Shown: positions 21,618 to 30,904 of the stretch, one piece after another
Layout of the letters: the number at the start of each line of letters is the position of its first letter
Position numbering within the stretch: the first letter of the stretch is position 1
Assembly: GCF_000621165.1 (NCBI RefSeq)
Contig: NZ_JHZA01000019.1
Coordinates: forward strand, 39,403-103,402
Length of the DNA: 64,000 nucleotides
Direction of reading: 5' to 3'
Source of the DNA: Enterovibrio calviensis DSM 14347
GTDB lineage: Bacteria; Pseudomonadota; Gammaproteobacteria; Enterobacterales; Vibrionaceae
The notes under the pieces: model-generated
What the model was told of the DNA's origin: nothing
What the model saw: only the letters and a program-made list of their open reading frames with translations
The model's database searches: none
Translations under genes and position numbers: made by a program

Positions 21618-22397
21618 ATGTCATTAAACCAAGAACTAGAAAGCCTTCTTGAGCCCGTTCGAGGCTTCTTACATTGCGATACCCCACAAGCTTGGGTCGA
21701 TGAAGCAATCAAACCAGAAAATGAAACCATTCTGTTGCGCGACCATGCCAACTGCGAATTGAAAGCTAGCCAAACAGCGATGTGGCTGATTCGTAAATAC
21801 GCGATTGACAGTGAGAGCGGCGCGCTCCTTCTCGCATGGTCAAAACCTTACGAAGACTTTGTTTATAAGCGTCAGAGAGATGGCCTGTTCCAAGGCAAGA
21901 AAAATGGACTTAGTGCCCCTCTTACTCCCAAGGCTGGTTTTAAACATGGCCAAGAATTGATCGACAAAATGGTTCGATTGATCAAAGAGGAATTTCATCA
22001 TTTTGAACAGGTTATCGAGATCATGGACAAACGCGACATGCCTTATGCATATCTACACGCAGGTCGCTATGCCAAAGGAATGATGTCTGTCGTTCGTACC
22101 TTTGAGCCAGCAACATTGATTGATAAATTGATTGTGGGTGCCTACATCGAAGCGCGATCATGTGAACGTTTTGCCAAGGTTGCGCCTTATCTTGACGAAG
22201 AATTGCGTAAGTTTTATATCTCATTGCTCCGTTCAGAAGCCCGCCACTATCAAGACTACCTGCAACTAGCCGCCTGTATTGCTGGTGAAGACATCAGTGA
22301 ACGTATTCGAGTAATTGGAGAGCGAGAAGCTGAATTAATTCAAGCGCCCGACGAACTGTTTCGCTTTCATAGTGGCTCCCCCATCCAAGCTGCCTAA
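21618..22397 (+). CDS. miaE: tRNA 2-methylthio-N6-isopentenyladenosine(37) hydroxylase MiaE
   Basis: Non-haem di-iron monooxygenase that hydroxylates ms2i6A at position 37 of tRNAs. Iron ligands appear in a ferritin-like helix bundle: 'EEFHHFEQV' and 'SEARHYQDYL' both give ExxH, with further glutamates in 'EARSCERF'. I take the ATG at 21618 (MSLNQELESLLEP), giving 259 residues, near the usual MiaE length; the frame is open upstream but not family-like. Confidence 0.9.
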   Translation: MSLNQELESLLEPVRGFLHCDTPQAWVDEAIKPENETILLRDHANCELKASQTAMWLIRKYAIDSESGALLLAWSKPYEDFVYKRQRDGLFQGKKNGLSAPLTPKAGFKHGQELIDKMVRLIKEEFHHFEQVIEIMDKRDMPYAYLHAGRYAKGMMSVVRTFEPATLIDKLIVGAYIEARSCERFAKVAPYLDEELRKFYISLLRSEARHYQDYLQLAACIAGEDISERIRVIGEREAELIQAPDELFRFHSGSPIQAA

Positions 22398-22548
22398 TAC
22401 TATTCAATTATCCTGCTGGAACTGCCTAATTAGGCGGCAAATTTTTAGGATTTCGCGTAAACCGACACTTGTTTCAAGGTTGCTGCTTGCGCAAAACCGC
22501 ATGGTTGTGTAAACAGAAACATAGGTTTAACACTTAACAAGGATTAGC

Positions 22549-23289
22549 ATGTTCAAGAAACTCAAGGCGTCGCTGGGCATTGGCGCTGCCAAGGTAGACA
22601 CACTTTTGCACAATGAGTCTGTCTATCAGGGAGAGACGCTAAAAGGCGTGGTTCTCATTAAAGGTGGAGACATTGAACAGCAGGTAGACGCGATCACGCT
22701 GAAACTTTGCACAGAAGTAAAGGTGGAATCGGACTCAGGTACTAGCTATCAAACGTTCGTCCTTGGTTCATTGCAAGCCAATGATCCATTCGTTATCCAA
22801 CCAGGGGAAGAAAAAGTCGTTCCTTTTGAGTTGGTTCCTCATCAAGAAACGCCAATCACGGCTGTGAATGCACGCTCAAACAAGTGCCATGTATGGGTAG
22901 AAACCGCCTTAGACATTGAATTCGCTATTGACCCGAGCGATCGTGATTTTCTCGAAATTCGCCCCCTGCCAGCCGTTCAACGCGTACTTGATGTGTTAGA
23001 GCGAGAAGGCTTCACCATGGTGAAAGCCGATGTAGAAAAAGGCCACCTGCGTGGCGATGGGTTTTCTTCACAATCAGGTTGTTATCAGGAACTAGAGTTC
23101 CAAAACAGCGGCCTGTTTAACCGTCGCGAAATCGAACTTTCATTCATCCTTGATGGTGGTCGAATCCACTGCTTGGCAGAAATTGACCGTGCACTCGGCC
23201 GTGGTGACATGTTCCGTTCATTCACTATTTCACGTGATGCATCGCAAGGTGAAGTAGAGCAAGCATTGGCAGCAACGCTAAGAGCATAA
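22549..23289 (+). CDS. Spo0M-like arrestin-fold protein
   Basis: Belongs to the SpoOM family, beta-sandwich proteins resembling arrestins. The N-terminal 'MFKKLKASLGIGAAKVDTLL' and 'YQGETLKGVVLIKGGDIEQQVDAI' are typical. In Bacillus the relative affects sporulation and cell division; in non-sporulating Vibrionaceae the role is unknown. 246 residues, single gene with its own terminator. Confidence 0.85.
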   Translation: MFKKLKASLGIGAAKVDTLLHNESVYQGETLKGVVLIKGGDIEQQVDAITLKLCTEVKVESDSGTSYQTFVLGSLQANDPFVIQPGEEKVVPFELVPHQETPITAVNARSNKCHVWVETALDIEFAIDPSDRDFLEIRPLPAVQRVLDVLEREGFTMVKADVEKGHLRGDGFSSQSGCYQELEFQNSGLFNRREIELSFILDGGRIHCLAEIDRALGRGDMFRSFTISRDASQGEVEQALAATLRA

Positions 23290-23315
23290 ATCCATACGCC
23301 AAATGTCGATCTAAA

Positions 23316-23339
23316 ATGCCTGCATTGCAGGCTTTTTTA
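23316..23339 (+). terminator. Terminator after the Spo0M-like gene
   Basis: GCCTGCA/TGCAGGC hairpin followed by six T. Confidence 0.85.
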
Positions 23340-23366
23340 TGCACAGAGCAATGAAAGAAAGTGCTA

Positions 23367-24071
23367 TCACGCTAGTGCTTTTTCACATCTCACGAAAATG
23401 AAGTTAGGGCTTCTTTTCAGATGGTTATAGGTTGATTCACACATGGCTTTCGCTCGGTCATCAACACATCCTTCACTGATATTGGAGATCAGTAACCCCG
23501 CGGACGTTATCGCGCTGCAAATTTCCGTGAGTGAGCGACGATAGAAGCTCACCTTTACCGGAACCCCAACCGTGTTCCATTCTTCTTCTATCTGTTCGCG
23601 GCTAAAATAGTTTCCTGATGGCGAGCATTCAAAATCAGCAAACGGGTGATGCGTAGAAAACACCATATAACCTCCCGGTTTCAATACGCGAAATGCCGCG
23701 TCAAACACGGGGACAAGTTCTTCCACGTAATGCAGCACCAATGGGCATACGATAACGTCAGCACTGTTATCAGATTCCGACGGCAGACCCTTTGAAATGT
23801 CTTGGGTATAAGCGCGCACTTGGTCACCGAACCTATCTTTCACCAGCGCAACCATCTCTTCCGATAAATCCGTACAAACAAGACTCTTTACTGATTGTTG
23901 TAAAAACCATTCTGCATAGGCACCCGGACCGCAGCCAATATCAATGACATCCTTACCCTTCACGCAGTCCAATAAGGCTAACGTTGATGGTCGTTCCAGC
24001 ATCGCGTTGTAAATATTGTCTTTCACCGCTTCTGCGTACTTGGCTGCATGCTTTGTGTACATATCAGACAT
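23367..24071 (-). CDS. Class I SAM-dependent methyltransferase
   Basis: Motif I 'DVIDIGCGPGAYAEWF' binds S-adenosylmethionine, followed by acidic 'TDLSEEM', 'DVIVCPLVLHYV' (motif II) and 'LKPGGYMVFSTHHPF' (motif III). This is the UbiE/Methyltransf_11 type; the substrate is unknown. I choose the ATG at 24071, with AAGGTG six bases upstream, rather than the GTG that lies inside this site. It ends a two-gene minus-strand stretch below the LysR gene. Confidence 0.85.
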   Translation of the reverse strand: MSDMYTKHAAKYAEAVKDNIYNAMLERPSTLALLDCVKGKDVIDIGCGPGAYAEWFLQQSVKSLVCTDLSEEMVALVKDRFGDQVRAYTQDISKGLPSESDNSADVIVCPLVLHYVEELVPVFDAAFRVLKPGGYMVFSTHHPFADFECSPSGNYFSREQIEEEWNTVGVPVKVSFYRRSLTEICSAITSAGLLISNISEGCVDDRAKAMCESTYNHLKRSPNFIFVRCEKALA

Positions 24072-24146
24072 AAGATTCACCTTATTATTGTTCTTATCAT
24101 GCTTAGATTCAGAGTCTTACACCAACGAGGTATTTCGCCAACAAGG

Positions 24147-24974
24147 TCACCCTGTCAGTACATCACAAATTTTATCTATCAGTTGGCGAACCTCTGGCAA
24201 ATAACGATCATCTTGATGTGTCACCATCCATTGGTCATGCCCCAACGCTTCAATAGTGTCTCCGACACGATGTAACGAAGGTTCGGCATCACCAATAAAT
24301 GTCGGAAGCAAAGCAATACCTTGACCAGCAAGGGCTAAATCCAAGCTGTTACGCGGAACATTCACCTCGCATATGGCATCATTGCAAACAACACGATCTA
24401 GCCACTGCGCTGAAGGTATATCGGCCAGCACTTTGATCCACAACGTCTGTTCACTATCAGTGGCGTAAGGCGCAAACTCAACCTGGGCGAGCTTTCTGCA
24501 CGCGAGGGTAGGCTCAATAGGGCGATGGTTTCTAATCCCAAGTACGACCTCACGATGCGCGATATCCAACACTTTTTCGGTTGAAACAAAGCGTAAGCGG
24601 ATCCCAGACAATGGCTCGGACAGTTTGTCGAGACGCTGGATCAAAAACAGCGTTGTCCATGTGCCGGCAGAAATTTTCACCAGTGGTCGCAAATCTCGAT
24701 CTGGAGACGGTGTCAGGTCATGGATACGAGACTCAATCTCCGTCAATGCTTGAAGCAAAACCTTACCCTCGGCGAGTAATTCATAGCCGCGATCATGGCG
24801 GGCAAACAACTCTTTTCCTAACGCACGCTCTAGCATATGCATACGCCTACCCAATGTAGCAGCACTGCGCTGACAGGATTTCGCGGCTGCAGACAATCCC
24901 CCTTCTCTGGCCACAGCAAGAAACAACTGTAAGTCATTCCAATCGACATCGACGTTCTCGCTCATTTCATTCAT
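24147..24974 (-). CDS. LysR family transcriptional regulator
   Basis: An N-terminal winged helix ('WNDLQLFLAVAREGGLSAAAKSCQ', then 'LGRRMHMLERALGKELFAR') is followed by a periplasmic-binding-type effector domain. I place the start at the ATG at 24974 because AAGG lies seven bases before it; ATGs at 24995 and 24965 are alternatives. All three lie inside a pair of palindromic repeats, so the protein may control its own synthesis by binding over its start. Targets could be the divergent 96-residue gene or the methyltransferase. Confidence 0.85.
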   Translation of the reverse strand: MNEMSENVDVDWNDLQLFLAVAREGGLSAAAKSCQRSAATLGRRMHMLERALGKELFARHDRGYELLAEGKVLLQALTEIESRIHDLTPSPDRDLRPLVKISAGTWTTLFLIQRLDKLSEPLSGIRLRFVSTEKVLDIAHREVVLGIRNHRPIEPTLACRKLAQVEFAPYATDSEQTLWIKVLADIPSAQWLDRVVCNDAICEVNVPRNSLDLALAGQGIALLPTFIGDAEPSLHRVGDTIEALGHDQWMVTHQDDRYLPEVRQLIDKICDVLTG

Positions 24975-25008
24975 GAAAAGACCTTTGCATCTCATTTCAT
25001 TGATGAAA
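24961..25008. promoter_or_regulatory. Paired palindromes over the LysR start
   Basis: CTCATTTCATTCATGAAA (24961) and CTCATTTCATTGATGAAA (24991) differ by one base and are spaced 30 bp apart, about three helical turns. Each holds the palindrome TTTCAT-N2-ATGAAA. The spacing suits a regulator bound to one face of the DNA. Confidence 0.5.
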
Positions 25009-25119
25009 CGATTTTATCTTGTATTCTCAAATCAATTCACTACTGGGAGCACACTTTTTGCTGACATCTCAAATCAGCGAACAGCGCTAACCGGCAGGTG
25101 ATAGTTAGAGGAGCACAAG

Positions 25120-25410
25120 ATGAAAACGAATCCAGCTAGACAAACAACGAGTGCCACGATGCGTAGCGCAGGTCTCATACCTTTCCCACAACAAGGTAAA
25201 TCTCGATCGCTAAAAGAGGAAGATGATTTTTACACAACCTATGGCAGCGACGAGATCTGTGCATTCTATGGCTTAACCAAAGCACTTGGGATGACAACTG
25301 AAAACACAATACGTTGGATAAAACGAGTCTGCGGACAGAGAGCCGAAAAGCGGGACAGTGATGAGCAACGCCTTTCCGTCAAACCTGCACGCTCGTCTAA
25401 GTCTTCTTAG
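25120..25410 (+). CDS. Uncharacterised 96-residue protein
   Basis: I do not recognise this protein. It starts with a good Shine-Dalgarno site (GAGGAG) and is divergent from the LysR gene. The middle part 'DDFYTTYGSDEICAFYGLTK' looks folded, while both ends are rich in Ser, Lys and Arg and probably disordered. No signal peptide or membrane segment is visible. Confidence 0.55.
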   Translation: MKTNPARQTTSATMRSAGLIPFPQQGKSRSLKEEDDFYTTYGSDEICAFYGLTKALGMTTENTIRWIKRVCGQRAEKRDSDEQRLSVKPARSSKSS

Positions 25411-25437
25411 CGCTCAGTTAGACGCATTCAATAGGCG

Positions 25438-26154
25438 CTAGGCAAACGGACTTGCACACTCCGCATGCATTGCTTCACCACTTGCTGGATGTTCGAAGAA
25501 CAAATCACTCGCATGAAGTTGAAGTCGGTCTGCCAACTGTTCACTCTGCGCGTTTTTATACAAATCACAGCCAAGAATCGGATGCCCTATGCTTTGGCTG
25601 TGAATGCGCAACTGATGCGTACGTCCGGTGACAGGTGTATACCGCACCAAAGTTCGGCGGGGGTTATCCAATCGCTTTATCACTTTAAAATGGCTAGTTG
25701 CCGATTTGCCCGTTTCCTGGCAAATCTTCACGCACGGAAAAAGAAGCTTGTCTTTGGCAATCGGCGCTGTGATTTCGCCCTCATCATCTAGCACCCAACC
25801 TTCCAGCATGGCGACATAGCGTTTTTGAACCGCACGCGTCTGAAACTGCTTATTGAGGTGCTGACCGGCAACAGCGTTGAGCCCAACAACCATGACACCT
25901 GATGTGCCAAAATCTAATCGATGCGGCAGTATGGCATTGGGAAACGCTGGCGTGCGCCCCTCTTGCCCGTTCACTAAACGGTAATGCACTGAATCCCAGT
26001 TCAACGGATTTTTCCCTGAAAGGCTGAACAAACCGCTGGGTTTATTGATCAATAAGATATCCGCATCTTGATAAAGAATGTCGACGACACCCTCGCAGGC
26101 TGGAGCAACGAAATTATCCACGATGGTATGCGTTTGAGGATCAGCTTGGTGCAT
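25438..26154 (-). CDS. RluA family pseudouridine synthase
   Basis: Catalytic domain of the RsuA/RluA superfamily without an S4 domain. The nucleophilic Asp lies in 'PHRLDFGTSGVMV', and 'TGRTHQLRIHSQSIGHPILG' is the second conserved block. At 238 residues it resembles RluA, which modifies 23S rRNA U746 and some tRNAs, but a TruC-like role is possible. It converges on the 96-residue gene with a 27-bp gap. Confidence 0.88.
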   Translation of the reverse strand: MHQADPQTHTIVDNFVAPACEGVVDILYQDADILLINKPSGLFSLSGKNPLNWDSVHYRLVNGQEGRTPAFPNAILPHRLDFGTSGVMVVGLNAVAGQHLNKQFQTRAVQKRYVAMLEGWVLDDEGEITAPIAKDKLLFPCVKICQETGKSATSHFKVIKRLDNPRRTLVRYTPVTGRTHQLRIHSQSIGHPILGCDLYKNAQSEQLADRLQLHASDLFFEHPASGEAMHAECASPFA

Positions 26155-26478
26155 TCAATATTATCCGGTAGTAAGAAAAACACAGATCAAACATCTCGTG
26201 TGAGGGCTGTGATAGTAACGGTTCCTTTGTCGCTTGGCATCCAATTACATGGTATTACCCAAACAACCTGAAGATGCAGGATTCAGCGAGCATCTTCAGG
26301 TTGCTTTGATATAGCTATGTCCGTTCGAAAAACAATGCCGCTCATTGTCGCTTTCCAAGAATGAATTACGCGCTAAATTCACTGAAAAACAAAGAAAATC
26401 CCAGCATGAAAGTAATGTGTTTGTTATAAATAAGGGTATTCACGCAGTAAGAATGTTCACGTAGTAAGGATCATAACG
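26155..26478. other. Intergenic region with a strong hairpin
   Basis: There is no gene here. At 26263-26302 CAACCTGAAGATGC pairs perfectly with GCATCTTCAGGTTG, a 14-bp stem. Its first half is part of a 27-base sequence found again at 57427, so this is a dispersed repeat. The thioesterase promoter should lie in the last 150 bases. Confidence 0.5.
26260..26286 (+). repeat. Dispersed 27-base repeat, copy 1
   Basis: Begins CAAACAACCTGAAGATGCAG; identical over 27 bases to 57427-57453. In this copy it forms the left arm of a 14-bp hairpin. Confidence 0.75.
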
Positions 26479-26964
26479 ATGAGCGCAAAACAACGGGATA
26501 TCACTTTACGCTTTCTCGCAGAACCGAGTGATGTAAATTTTGGCGGCAAAGTACACGGTGGTGCCGCCATGAAATGGATCGACCTTGCCGCCTATGCTTG
26601 TGCAGCAGGATGGAGCGGAAAGTACTGTATTACCGCCTATGCTGGCGGCATTCGTTTTGTGGCTCCCATCCACGTGGGCAACTTAGTCGAAGTCAGTGCC
26701 AAGGTAATTTATACCGGTAACTCCTCCATGCACATCGCCATTGATGTCCAAGCGAGTGACCCAAAAGAACTCAAAAATCGCCTCACCACTCACTGTATCG
26801 TCATCATGGTAGCCGTTGATGAAAACGGCAAACCTAGCGCCATTCCAAAGTGGGTACCTGAAACGGATGAAGACAAGGAATTGGAACAGTCCGCCATTCG
26901 TTTAATGAACATGAGAAAGCAAATTGGCGAAGAAATGGAAGCGCACGTAAAACTGTATAAATGA
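26479..26964 (+). CDS. Acyl-CoA thioesterase (hotdog fold)
   Basis: Hotdog-fold thioesterase of the YciA/BACH type, 161 residues. 'DVNFGGKVHGGAAMKWIDLAAYACA' is the conserved helix with the catalytic region, and 'YAGGIRFVAPIHVGNLVEVSAKVIYTG' the central strands. It hydrolyses acyl-CoA to free CoA; chain preference cannot be read from the sequence. A terminator follows directly. Confidence 0.9.
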   Translation: MSAKQRDITLRFLAEPSDVNFGGKVHGGAAMKWIDLAAYACAAGWSGKYCITAYAGGIRFVAPIHVGNLVEVSAKVIYTGNSSMHIAIDVQASDPKELKNRLTTHCIVIMVAVDENGKPSAIPKWVPETDEDKELEQSAIRLMNMRKQIGEEMEAHVKLYK

Positions 26965-26984
26965 TTCACGCGCAATGCCAAAAT

Positions 26985-27012
26985 TCAAAAGGCCGCATCT
27001 GCGGCCTTTTTG
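26985..27012. terminator. Bidirectional terminator, thioesterase/iolA
   Basis: AAAAGGCCGC pairs with GCGGCCTTTTT between the convergent thioesterase and iolA genes. Confidence 0.85.
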
Positions 27013-27049
27013 CTCTACAACACTCGGTCGTTGATACGTAATCTGCGCA

Positions 27050-28561
27050 TTAGCCCATGGTCGGCATCGTAAAGTGGCTCTCATGGGTTTCCAGTCGAAC
27101 ACTCGCAGGCCAGCGTGTGGTCACGGTTTTCATTCGCGTATAGAAACGCACGCCATCGTTGCCGTGAACATTCAGAGGGCCAAAAATCGAACGCTTCCAA
27201 CCGCCGAAGCTATGAAATGCCATAGGGACCGGAATTGGCACATTCACGCCAACCATGCCCGCCAGAACATCTTCACTGAACTGACGTGCTGTTTCGCCGT
27301 CACGCGTAAAGATGGCGGAACCATTACCGTATTCATGTTGATTGATGAGTTCCAGCGCCGTTTGATAATCAGGAACACGAACAACAGATAACACAGGCCC
27401 AAAAATCTCTTCTTGGTAAATGCTCATGTCAGGGGTGACATCATCAAACAAGGTTGGCCCCACGTAGAAGCCATTTTCATGCCCGTCGACTTGGCAATCT
27501 CTGCCATCCACCACCAGCTTCGCACCTTGAGCCTCACCTGCATTGATGTAACCAAGGATCTTCTCTTTGTGTTGTGCGGAAATCACAGGGCCCATATCAT
27601 TTTCTGGGCCTTCTACGATACCTGGGCCAACACGCATTTTGGCAATGCTGTCTGACAGCGAAGCAATCAATGTATCCGCCGTTTCATCACCCACGGCGAC
27701 AACAACAGACAGCGCCATGCAACGTTCGCCTGCCGCACCAAATCCGGCCCCTAAAATCGCACCACTTGCCATGTCCATGTCTGCATCTGGCATCAATATA
27801 CAATGGTTTTTCGCACCGCCAAGCGCCTGACAACGCTTACCATGGGCCGATGCAGTGGAATAAATATATTCTGCAATAGGTGTTGAGCCAACAAAGCTTA
27901 CCGCTTGAACACGTGGGTCAGTCAGAAGCACATCTACCGCTTCTTTGTCGCCGTTCACCACATTGAATACGCCGTCTGGCAATCCTGCTTCTTTGAGTAA
28001 CTCCGCCAACACTAAGCCCAGTGATGGGTCTTTTTCTGACGGCTTCAATATGAAAGTGTTACCGGTAGCAAGCGCTATGGGGAACATCCACATTGGCACC
28101 ATAGCGGGGAAGTTAAACGGCGTGATCCCGGCACAAACACCCAATGGTTGCATGAGAGAATGGCTATCAACCCCAGAGCCAACATTGGCTGAGCTTTCAC
28201 CTTTTTGTAGATGAGGAATGCCGCATGCAAACTCCACTACTTCTAGGCCACGGGTTAGCTCACCCACCGCATCTGAATAGACTTTGCCGTGTTCATTGCT
28301 GATCAAGCGAGCCAGTTTGTCTTGGTTTGCTTCCAGCAAAGCTTTGAAATTGAACATGACACGCGCTCGGCGCAACGCAGGCGTTTTCGCCCACTTAGGA
28401 AATGCAGCCTGCGCAGCAGTGATCGCTTGCTCGACTTCTTGAGCTTTGCTCAAAGCAACTTGGCGAGTTTGCTCACCGGTTGCAGGGTTAAAGACCGCAC
28501 CAAAGCGTTGAGAGGTGCTTTCTACGATCTCGCCATTGATAAAGTTGTGAACGGTTTCCAT
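27050..28561 (-). CDS. iolA: Methylmalonate-semialdehyde dehydrogenase (CoA-acylating), IolA/MmsA
   Basis: NAD-dependent aldehyde dehydrogenase that turns malonate semialdehyde into acetyl-CoA at the end of inositol breakdown. The catalytic Cys is in 'GAAGERCMALSVV', the cofactor region in 'GSTPIAEYIYSTA', and 'GITPFNFPAMVPMWMFP' is family-specific. I choose the ATG at 28561 because GGAG stands nine bases before it; the ATG at 28576 is an alternative. It follows iolC on the same strand with a 220-bp gap, so it may also have its own promoter. Confidence 0.93.
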   Translation of the reverse strand: METVHNFINGEIVESTSQRFGAVFNPATGEQTRQVALSKAQEVEQAITAAQAAFPKWAKTPALRRARVMFNFKALLEANQDKLARLISNEHGKVYSDAVGELTRGLEVVEFACGIPHLQKGESSANVGSGVDSHSLMQPLGVCAGITPFNFPAMVPMWMFPIALATGNTFILKPSEKDPSLGLVLAELLKEAGLPDGVFNVVNGDKEAVDVLLTDPRVQAVSFVGSTPIAEYIYSTASAHGKRCQALGGAKNHCILMPDADMDMASGAILGAGFGAAGERCMALSVVVAVGDETADTLIASLSDSIAKMRVGPGIVEGPENDMGPVISAQHKEKILGYINAGEAQGAKLVVDGRDCQVDGHENGFYVGPTLFDDVTPDMSIYQEEIFGPVLSVVRVPDYQTALELINQHEYGNGSAIFTRDGETARQFSEDVLAGMVGVNVPIPVPMAFHSFGGWKRSIFGPLNVHGNDGVRFYTRMKTVTTRWPASVRLETHESHFTMPTMG

Positions 28562-28753
28562 GTCTTGGGTCTCCATGCTTTGATTCTGGGAGCGTAAGTT
28601 CTGAGTGAAAGTTCTGATTGAAAGTCATCAGGTTCCAACATTCAGATTAGGTCAGCATTGTGCGCAAACGCCGCCAAATTGTGATAACTGGGTATTCATC
28701 GGTATGCGGATAGGCAATGTAGGGATCTCGCTCTGCGTCAACAGCTATAGATC

Positions 28754-28782
28754 CCTTGCCTTGCCTTGCCTTGCCTTGCCTT
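28754..28782. repeat. CCTTG tandem repeat
   Basis: Five perfect copies of CCTTG and a partial sixth end right at the iolC stop codon. Five-base units suggest slipped-strand variation, but here they lie outside the frame. Confidence 0.85.
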
Positions 28783-30720
28783 CTAGCGCTGACGCCACGT
28801 CTCGATAAGCGCAAGGTAGTTGGCCTTTACAGCGTCAACAAAGCGCTCGTTATCCAACTCACCACGCAGCCACTGTCGGCTTGGCTCTCCGAATATTGTT
28901 CTTCCTACCGCAAACCCTTTTACCGTCTTTGCATTCGCTGATGCCGAAAACCCTGCTTTTAACTCATCAGCAGGTGCATCAAGCCCGAGTAACACAACGC
29001 CTCTACAGTGGGTATCTCGTTCAAAGATCAAGGTGTCCACACCCTGCCAGCCATTTGCGGTGAGCGGAGGTAGTTTCCACCAATCAGGCTTAATGCCCAC
29101 GTTATAAAGCTTTGTCATCACACGCAGGTAAAGATCATCGGCAACGTCGGGCGACACGGCCTCGCCGTCACGAGGTAAAATGACTTCCACTAACAATTCA
29201 TTGCCCGTGGCACAGCATGCTTGATATACCTCTAACAAGGTTTGTTCTTGTTCCTGTTGCATTTCAAGCTGGTCGTCTGGGTGATAGAACATCAAACATT
29301 TCACCACTTGCTCTCTTGGCCAGTTCGCAAGTTGTGTCCCAATATTTCCGTGCTCTAAGCGAAGAGGACGAGAGCTTGGCAGCTCAATCGGTCGGCCTAT
29401 CCAGTAACGCTCTTCCACTGAGTTTCCAAAGCCAGTAACTGCGTTAAGAACATCTGTCCCAAAGGTAGAGTCACACAAAATACCGGCCTTACCTTGAAGA
29501 CCCGCACTTTCCGCCACTTCTTGTGCGGCACGCCAAATCAATTTTTTCAAATAAGGAATGTGGTCAATATCAGCACCGGCTTGCTGCGCCATTTCAACGA
29601 ACTGAGAACGGTGATCAAACGCGAGAACACATAATTCGGGCCACTCTTTTTCACGGGTTGTTACGCGATGCAAGTGATTGAGATTGTTGTCTCTATCTGG
29701 GCGCGGGATTTCATGCTCATGAAGCAGGTAATAGTCGAGTTCTTCTTTGGTTGGCATCGCCGGTGAACAACCATGGCGAGACACCACCAATGCACCGCAG
29801 GCATTCGCATAACGGCAGCTCTGTTCCCATGGTTCATCGTTTAGATAACCACGCAACAAGCCCGACATAAATGCGTCACCCGCACCGAGGACATTCAGTA
29901 CCTCCACGCGCACGCCTTTGACCGTTATCCCATCATCAAGATGGTTACCGATCTCATCAGTAAATACGCTGCATCCCAGCGGGCCGCGTTTGCACACTAA
30001 GGTTGCATCGGTAAACCCGCGCACGACTTTCAATGCTTCGATTGAATCTTCTGAGCCGCCAGCAATGTGGAACTCTTCTTCTGTGCCAACAATCAGGTCG
30101 AACAAACCAAGCACTTCTTGAAGCTGATTGGTAACTTCTTCAGACGCAATGAATCGTGTTTCACCGTCACCCAAGGATGTCAGTCCCCAAAGCACAGGGC
30201 GGAAATCCACATCTAGTGCCGTGCGTACGCCATGCTTTCGCGCGTAGTTAAGCGCTGTGATTACGGCTTCTCTTGAACTTGGGTTGGACAAGTGCGTTCC
30301 CGTGATCGCCAGACACTTCGCAGAGGCAATGTATTCTTCGCTAATGTCATCGGGCGTGATGGCTTTGTCTGCACAGTTGTCACGATAGAAAATCAGAGGA
30401 AAGGTGTCTTCATCTTTGATGCCGAGCAACACCAACGCAGTAAGTCGTTCTTTATCCGTAATAATATGACTGGTATCGACGCCCACTCGCTCAAGTTCTT
30501 CACACACAAAACGCCCCATGTGCTCATCACCCACGCGCGCCAACATGCCAGATTTCAGCCCCTGCCGTGCAGTTCCGTGTGCAACGTTACCTGATGAACC
30601 GCCCAGATATTTCGCAAATGTGCGCATGTCTTCCAGCCTTGCACCCACTTGTTCGCCATAAAGATCGACGGCTACCCGCCCTAGGCAAATAACATCCAAT
30701 GTCCTTTCCTGCGTTGTCAT
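28783..30720 (-). CDS. iolC: 5-dehydro-2-deoxygluconokinase fused to DUF2090 (IolC-type)
   Basis: A two-part protein of 645 residues. Residues 1 to about 330 form a PfkB/ribokinase kinase: 'GSSGNVAHGTARQGLKSG' at the sugar site and 'NVLGAGDAFMSGLLRGYL' with the catalytic Asp. It phosphorylates 2-deoxy-5-keto-gluconate in inositol catabolism. Residues about 345-645 are a DUF2090 domain ('CVLAFDHRSQFVEMA', 'GILCDSTFGTDVL'), an aldolase-like barrel that probably replaces IolJ, which splits the product. This fusion is known in proteobacterial inositol clusters. Two regulatory palindromes stand upstream. Confidence 0.93.
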   Translation of the reverse strand: MTTQERTLDVICLGRVAVDLYGEQVGARLEDMRTFAKYLGGSSGNVAHGTARQGLKSGMLARVGDEHMGRFVCEELERVGVDTSHIITDKERLTALVLLGIKDEDTFPLIFYRDNCADKAITPDDISEEYIASAKCLAITGTHLSNPSSREAVITALNYARKHGVRTALDVDFRPVLWGLTSLGDGETRFIASEEVTNQLQEVLGLFDLIVGTEEEFHIAGGSEDSIEALKVVRGFTDATLVCKRGPLGCSVFTDEIGNHLDDGITVKGVRVEVLNVLGAGDAFMSGLLRGYLNDEPWEQSCRYANACGALVVSRHGCSPAMPTKEELDYYLLHEHEIPRPDRDNNLNHLHRVTTREKEWPELCVLAFDHRSQFVEMAQQAGADIDHIPYLKKLIWRAAQEVAESAGLQGKAGILCDSTFGTDVLNAVTGFGNSVEERYWIGRPIELPSSRPLRLEHGNIGTQLANWPREQVVKCLMFYHPDDQLEMQQEQEQTLLEVYQACCATGNELLVEVILPRDGEAVSPDVADDLYLRVMTKLYNVGIKPDWWKLPPLTANGWQGVDTLIFERDTHCRGVVLLGLDAPADELKAGFSASANAKTVKGFAVGRTIFGEPSRQWLRGELDNERFVDAVKANYLALIETWRQR

Positions 30721-30765
30721 GTCTGGCTCCTATCTGACGGTGAGTTTTCTCTCCGAAAACACAAA

Positions 30766-30783
30766 ATGAAATGTTCATTTCAT
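30766..30783. promoter_or_regulatory. Palindromic operator upstream of iolC, site 1
   Basis: ATGAAATGTTCATTTCAT fits ATGAAA-N6-TTTCAT perfectly and extends to 8-bp arms. The same motif occurs at 30819 and at 59463, always beside inositol genes. An RpiR-type IolR is the likely binder, by analogy with other proteobacteria. Confidence 0.65.
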
Positions 30784-30818
30784 TTTATGGTAATTGCGAA
30801 ACGAAAAAAGCGCAACCC

Positions 30819-30836
30819 ATGAAACAAACATTTCAT
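30819..30836. promoter_or_regulatory. Palindromic operator upstream of iolC, site 2
   Basis: ATGAAACAAACATTTCAT, 53 bp (five turns) from site 1, so a dimeric regulator could hold both sites on one face of the DNA. Confidence 0.65.
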
Positions 30837-30869
30837 TACTCTCTTTAACATTTTCCTTTCACTCTCCTC

Positions 30870-30884
30870 TAGACGACTGGTCTA
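30870..30884. promoter_or_regulatory. NemR-like operator before the regulator gene
   Basis: TAGACGACTGGTCTA has 5-bp inverted arms and lies 20 bp before the start codon. The surrounding 20 bases recur exactly at 31631, before the oxidoreductase gene. Confidence 0.75.
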
Positions 30885-30904
30885 ATTTCTTGTAGGGTAG
30901 CGAC

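Noticed and set aside
28754..28782. CCTTG repeat as phase-variation switch of iolC.
   Set aside because: It lies after the stop codon, so a change in copy number would not alter the frame.
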